NCBI RefSeq assembly: GCF_019397265.1
Contig: NZ_CP068985.1
Span: forward strand, 5,188,501-5,252,500
Direction: 5' to 3'
Length of the DNA: 64,000 bases
Source: Nonomuraea coxensis DSM 45129
Lineage (GTDB): Bacteria; Actinomycetota; Actinomycetes; Streptosporangiales; Streptosporangiaceae
In this document: one piece after another, positions 60,885 to 64,000 of the stretch
Layout of the letters: every line of letters starts with the position of its first letter
How positions within the stretch are numbered: position 1 is the stretch's first letter
Translations under genes and position numbers: made by a program
Notes under the pieces: model-generated
The model's database searches: none
Told to the model about the DNA's origin: nothing
The model's input: only the letters and a program-made list of their open reading frames with translations

Positions 60885-61866
60885 CGAATCCCTCTCCTGT
60901 CAGTCCGACGAACACGTCCTCAAGGCTCGGCCGGACGACCGCGAGCCCTCGTACCGCCACCTCCTGCCCCACCAGGGCGGCATTGATCGTCTCGGGCCGC
61001 TGACCGCCCAGTTCCGCCGTCAGCTCGCCCGCGCCCGTGCGCACGCCGGCCAGCCCGAGCGCGCCGAGCACCCGCGCCGCCTCGGCCACGTCCGGCGTCT
61101 CCACGCGGATGAGCGGGACCCGGCCGGCGCTCAGCGAGCCGATCGTGCCCTGCGCGACGAGCCGGCCGGTCCGCATGATGGCCGCGTGCGTGCACATCTG
61201 CTCGATCTCGGCCAGCAGGTGCGAGGAGACGAAGACGGTGGTGCCGTCGGCGGCGATCTCCTTGACCAGCGCGCGCACCTCGCGGGTGCCCTGCGGGTCG
61301 AGCCCGTTGGTGGGCTCGTCGAGGACGAGCAGCTCGCGCGGGCCCAGCAGGGCGGCCGCGATGGCCAGCCGCTGGCGCATGCCGAGCGAGTACGTCCGGT
61401 AGCGCTTGCCGGCCGCGGCCGACAGCCCGACCCGGTCGAGCGCGTCGGCGACCCGCCGCCGGGCGGTGGCGCGGCGCGCGGACGGGTCGGCGGCGTCGAA
61501 GCGCAGCAGGTTGGCCGCGCCCGACAGGTACGGGTAGAACGCGGGCCCCTCGACCAGCGCCCCCACCCGGGGCAGCGCGCGGGCGGGCGGCAGCCCGAGC
61601 ACCGCGTACTCGCCGGCCGTGGGCGTGACCAGTCCGAGCAGCATGCGGATCGTGGTGGTCTTGCCCGAGCCGTTCGGCCCGAGGAAGCCGTACACCGAGC
61701 CGCGCGGCACGGTCAGGTCCAGGGCGTCCACGGCCACCTGGCCGCCGCGGAAACGCTTGGTGAGGCCGCGGGTGACGATGGCGGCGGCGGGGTCACCGGC
61801 GGGCGGGGCCGCCCCGAAGGGCGCCCCCGCTTCCTGCGTCGTGCCGGTCACGGTGACGGGTGTCAC
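60871..61866 (-). CDS. ABC transporter ATP-binding protein
   Basis: 331-residue ATPase. Walker A GPNGSGKTTT (about residue 60), signature YSLGMRQRLAIAAALLG, Walker B LLVLDEPTNGLDPQG and switch histidine in SSHLLAEIEQM. The C-terminal 80 residues form the accessory domain usual in bacitracin/antibiotic-type exporters. GTG 61866 overlaps the LolA-like gene by four bases. Works with the ABC-2 permease encoded next. Confidence 0.92.
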   Translation of the reverse strand: MTPVTVTGTTQEAGAPFGAAPPAGDPAAAIVTRGLTKRFRGGQVAVDALDLTVPRGSVYGFLGPNGSGKTTTIRMLLGLVTPTAGEYAVLGLPPARALPRVGALVEGPAFYPYLSGAANLLRFDAADPSARRATARRRVADALDRVGLSAAAGKRYRTYSLGMRQRLAIAAALLGPRELLVLDEPTNGLDPQGTREVRALVKEIAADGTTVFVSSHLLAEIEQMCTHAAIMRTGRLVAQGTIGSLSAGRVPLIRVETPDVAEAARVLGALGLAGVRTGAGELTAELGGQRPETINAALVGQEVAVRGLAVVRPSLEDVFVGLTGEGFDVDG

Positions 61867-63005
61867 TGCGCCCCCGCCACGCGGACGAGCTCCTCCGGCG
61901 TGACCGCGCCGGCCAGCAGGCGGCCGTCGTCGGTGAGCAGGGCGGTCAGCAGCTTCGTCCTGATCAGCTTGCCGGAGCCCCACGTGCCGCTCACCGGGGT
62001 GGCGGACTTGAGCACGCTGTCCAGCAGCGCGTTCGCCTCCGCGCCCCGGCCGTCCTGCCCGGCCGCCTCGGCCTGGAGGTCGGCCAGGGAGAACGGCACG
62101 ACCGCGACGGTGGTCCAGCCGTCGCCGACCAGCTTGGCCTTGCCGGCCATGTCGGCGGCGTGCTCGGCGCGCTCCTCGGCCTTCGCGCCGAGGTCCTCCT
62201 CGCCGATCGTGGTCTCCTCCACCTTGGCGCCCGGGGGCGGGGTGAAGGTGAAGTTCTCCGGGGCCGGCGGGGTGAAGGTCACCTGGGTGAAGCCCACCTG
62301 GTAGGCCGGCTCGGCCGAGCCCTTGGCGTAGAGCTGCACCTGGAGCGGCATGTACGTCTCGCCGTCGAGCGCGATCCGCACCTCCTGCACCAGCGAGCTG
62401 CCCGCCTTGGGCGCGATGACGAGCTGGTAGACCGGCCGGCCCGCCACCTCGGCGGTGTTGATCACCCGGACCGCGGTGTGCTCGTCCACCTGGGCGAGCA
62501 GCCGCTGCGCCGCCTGCTGCGGCGTCACGTCGGTCGGCTGCGGCGTGGGCAGGCCGTGCCGCTCGCCGGCGTCGGCCTTGATCCGCAGCCGGGTGGCGGT
62601 GTTGGTGGCGCTGTCCCAGTACCAGGACTGCTCGCCGTTGTAGATCAGGTTGGTCTCGTTGAGGTGCGTCGGCATGGCGACGCGGATCTTGTTCTCGCCG
62701 CCGTACCAGACCTTCACCTCGTGCGTGCCGGACAGCAGGCTGAGGGGGCCGGTCCCGCCGCCGGTGGCCGGCAGCGCGGGCAGGCCGAGCGAGGCGGTCT
62801 GCTGCACGGTGCCGGACATCGGCCTCATGCCCTGGTCCTTGGCGGTGGCCGCCGCGGCGTCGGCGAGCAGTTGCTCGGCCGAGCGCTCCGGCAGTGCGGG
62901 CTCTCCGCTCACCGCGGCTATGACGGGGCCGGCGCCGATGGCGGCTCCGATCACGGCCGCCGCCGCGATCGGGACTCCCCACCTCACGAACGTGCCTCTA
63001 CGCAT
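61863..63005 (-). CDS. LolA-like secreted or membrane-anchored protein
   Basis: 380 residues with an N-terminal membrane segment (WGVPIAAAAVIGAAIGAGPVI) and an extracytoplasmic domain resembling the LolA/LppX half-barrel fold, with ENKIRVAMPTHLNETNLIY and ARPVYQLVIAPK-type strands. Relatives in actinomycetes are encoded with ABC-2 exporters and two-component systems. It may bind a lipid or lipoprotein outside the membrane. ATG 63005 has an AAGGAGTGAA site. First gene of the operon and divergent from the response regulator. Confidence 0.82.
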   Translation of the reverse strand: MRRGTFVRWGVPIAAAAVIGAAIGAGPVIAAVSGEPALPERSAEQLLADAAAATAKDQGMRPMSGTVQQTASLGLPALPATGGGTGPLSLLSGTHEVKVWYGGENKIRVAMPTHLNETNLIYNGEQSWYWDSATNTATRLRIKADAGERHGLPTPQPTDVTPQQAAQRLLAQVDEHTAVRVINTAEVAGRPVYQLVIAPKAGSSLVQEVRIALDGETYMPLQVQLYAKGSAEPAYQVGFTQVTFTPPAPENFTFTPPPGAKVEETTIGEEDLGAKAEERAEHAADMAGKAKLVGDGWTTVAVVPFSLADLQAEAAGQDGRGAEANALLDSVLKSATPVSGTWGSGKLIRTKLLTALLTDDGRLLAGAVTPEELVRVAGAQ

Positions 63006-63063
63006 TTCACTCCTTAACGGTATGTCGATGGTCACAGCCTGCGTGAGGCATCCTTAGGCGGAC

Positions 63064-63109
63064 CTGAGACTGACTGAGACCCCTCTCAGTCTTCTCAGCG
63101 CGCTCTCAG
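63064..63109. promoter_or_regulatory. Phased CTGAG/CTCAG array in the divergent promoter
   Basis: CTGAG at 63064 and 63074 and CTCAG at 63085, 63094 and 63105, spaced 9 to 11 bases, so on one DNA face. The centre is a perfect hairpin GACTGAGA-CCCC-TCTCAGTC (63072-63091). A probable binding site for the OmpR-type regulator, placed to control both directions. Confidence 0.6.
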
Positions 63110-63132
63110 GGACAGAACGGGAGAATCACCGC

Positions 63133-63807
63133 ATGAGGGTACTTGTCGTCGAGGACGAGCGGCGGATGGCGGCGGCGCTCCAGCGCGGCCTCCAGGCCGA
63201 GGGCTTCGCCGTGGACCTCGCCCACGACGGCGAGGAGGGGCTGCACGCGGCCCGCCACGGCGAGTACGACGTCGTGGTGCTCGACATCATGCTGCCCCGG
63301 CTGTCCGGCTACAACGTGTGCAAGCGGCTGCGCGCCGAGGAGAACTGGGTACCGATCCTCATGCTGTCGGCCAAGGACGGCGAGTACGACATGGCCGACG
63401 GGCTCGACCTGGGGGCCGACGACTACCTGACCAAGCCGTTCTCGTACGTGGTGCTGGTGGCCCGGCTGCGGGCGCTGCTGCGCCGCGACGCGGGCCGGCG
63501 GCCGGCGGTGCTGCAGGCCGGCGACCTGTCGCTGGACCCGGCACGGCGGCGGGTGGAGCGGGACGGCGCCCCGATCGAGCTGACGCCACGGGAGTTCGCG
63601 CTGCTGGAGTACCTGCTGCGGCGGCGGGACGAGGTGGTGTCGAAGTCGGAGATCCTGGAGCACGTCTGGGACACCTTCGACACGGACCCGAACGTGGTCG
63701 AGGTGTACGTCGGCTACCTGCGCCGCAAGATCGACGTCCCGTTCGGCAGGAACGCGCTGCAGACCGTGCGCGGCGCCGGCTACCGGCTGGCGGGCGACGG
63801 TGGCTGA
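63133..63807 (+). CDS. OmpR/PhoB family response regulator
   Basis: 224 residues. The receiver domain (about 1-115) has the acidic pocket VEDER, phospho-acceptor aspartate in VVVLDIMLPRLSG and lysine in YLTKPFSY. The winged helix output domain (about 130-220) has ELTPREFALLEYLLRR and VVEVYVGYLRRKID. Closest in style to MprA/CseB-type regulators. Overlaps the sensor gene by eight bases and is divergent from the LolA-like/ABC operon, which it probably controls. Confidence 0.95.
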   Translation: MRVLVVEDERRMAAALQRGLQAEGFAVDLAHDGEEGLHAARHGEYDVVVLDIMLPRLSGYNVCKRLRAEENWVPILMLSAKDGEYDMADGLDLGADDYLTKPFSYVVLVARLRALLRRDAGRRPAVLQAGDLSLDPARRRVERDGAPIELTPREFALLEYLLRRRDEVVSKSEILEHVWDTFDTDPNVVEVYVGYLRRKIDVPFGRNALQTVRGAGYRLAGDGG

Positions 63808-64000
63808 CAGGTCGCCCGGCTCGCCGCTCGCGTGGTGGCGGCGGCAGGGGCTGCGCTTCCGGCTGTCCGCGGTGGCCGTCGCGGTGCTCGCGCTGGCGCT
63901 GGCGCTGTCGGCGTGGGTGCTGCTCAGCGTCCTCGACCGGACGCTGATGGCGACCGTGGACGAGGGCACCAGGCGGCAGGCGGACGTCGTGCGCGTGGCG
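63800..64000 (+). CDS. Sensor histidine kinase, N-terminal part only
   Basis: The first 67 codons from GTG 63800: a basic start, a membrane segment (VAVAVLALALALSAWVLLSV) and the beginning of the extracytoplasmic sensor region (LDRTLMATVDEGTRRQADVV). It is the partner of the response regulator just upstream; the rest lies beyond the window. Confidence 0.85.
   Translation, partial: MADRSPGSPLAWWRRQGLRFRLSAVAVAVLALALALSAWVLLSVLDRTLMATVDEGTRRQADVVRVA

Overview
The window comes from a high-GC Gram-positive actinomycete, most likely a Streptosporangiales relative (Nonomuraea, Streptosporangium or Actinomadura type). This is inferred from very high GC, frequent GTG/TTG starts, ATGA/GTGA-coupled genes, ramB next to isocitrate lyase, glucosyl-3-phosphoglycerate synthase, a SigE-type small sigma factor, SpoIIE/STAS/RsbW stress modules and an IdeR/DmdR-type iron box. 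I saw no rRNA, tRNA or CRISPR array.

Layout: 0-3 kb holds a Gly/Cys-tailed membrane protein, an ABC-2 export permease and a lipoprotein. 3.0-11.5 kb is a hypoxia/dormancy-like island: cytochrome bd oxidase (cydB, cydA), an Acg-type nitroreductase, three tandem CBS-BON proteins, a PPK2 polyphosphate kinase, a double universal stress protein and an HTH-PNPOx protein. Its promoters carry 14-bp sites of the form GGGNC-N4-GNCCC, resembling the DosR/DevR box. Two of the promoters carry a pair of sites whose centres lie exactly 22 bp apart.

11.5-19.2 kb is regulatory: a TIM-barrel protein divergent from a TetR regulator, an RsbW-like kinase, ANTAR-PAS-SpoIIE phosphatase and STAS antagonist operon, a second PAS-GAF-SpoIIE phosphatase, and a SigE-family sigma factor coupled to a membrane protein. 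19.2-26.7 kb has small secreted proteins, a DksA-type zinc protein, hydrolases, a secreted trypsin-like protease, a second PPK2 and a DUF899 protein.

26.7-34.6 kb is an accessory island with less GC-biased codon use. It contains an IS5-type transposase, a decayed phage tail gene, an ATPase fragment, small coiled-coil/membrane proteins, degenerate HTH genes, and a 2.73-kb IS701-type element. That element is bounded by 56-bp inverted repeats and CTAG duplications, and carries a passenger operon (ArsR regulator, TIGR03086/DinB-like protein, SRPBCC protein). This mobile cargo unit and the dormancy island are the most unusual things in the window.

34.6-40.2 kb is central metabolism: acyl-CoA dehydrogenase, GpgS, and divergent ramB/aceA. 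40.2-49.5 kb is a carbohydrate locus: GH4 glycosidase and DeoR repressor on one strand, divergent from a PfkB kinase, a three-gene ABC importer and a large secreted PIG-L deacetylase. 49.5-64 kb contains a Ser/Thr kinase, an iron-boxed siderophore-interacting protein, an HSL-type esterase, a three-gene ABC-2 exporter, a YcnI copper protein, an MFS/MarR pair, and an ABC-2 exporter with a LolA-like protein divergent from a two-component system whose sensor kinase runs off the window.

All calls are from reading the sequence. Family names rest on motif recognition without database searches, and start codons were chosen by Shine-Dalgarno position and frame.
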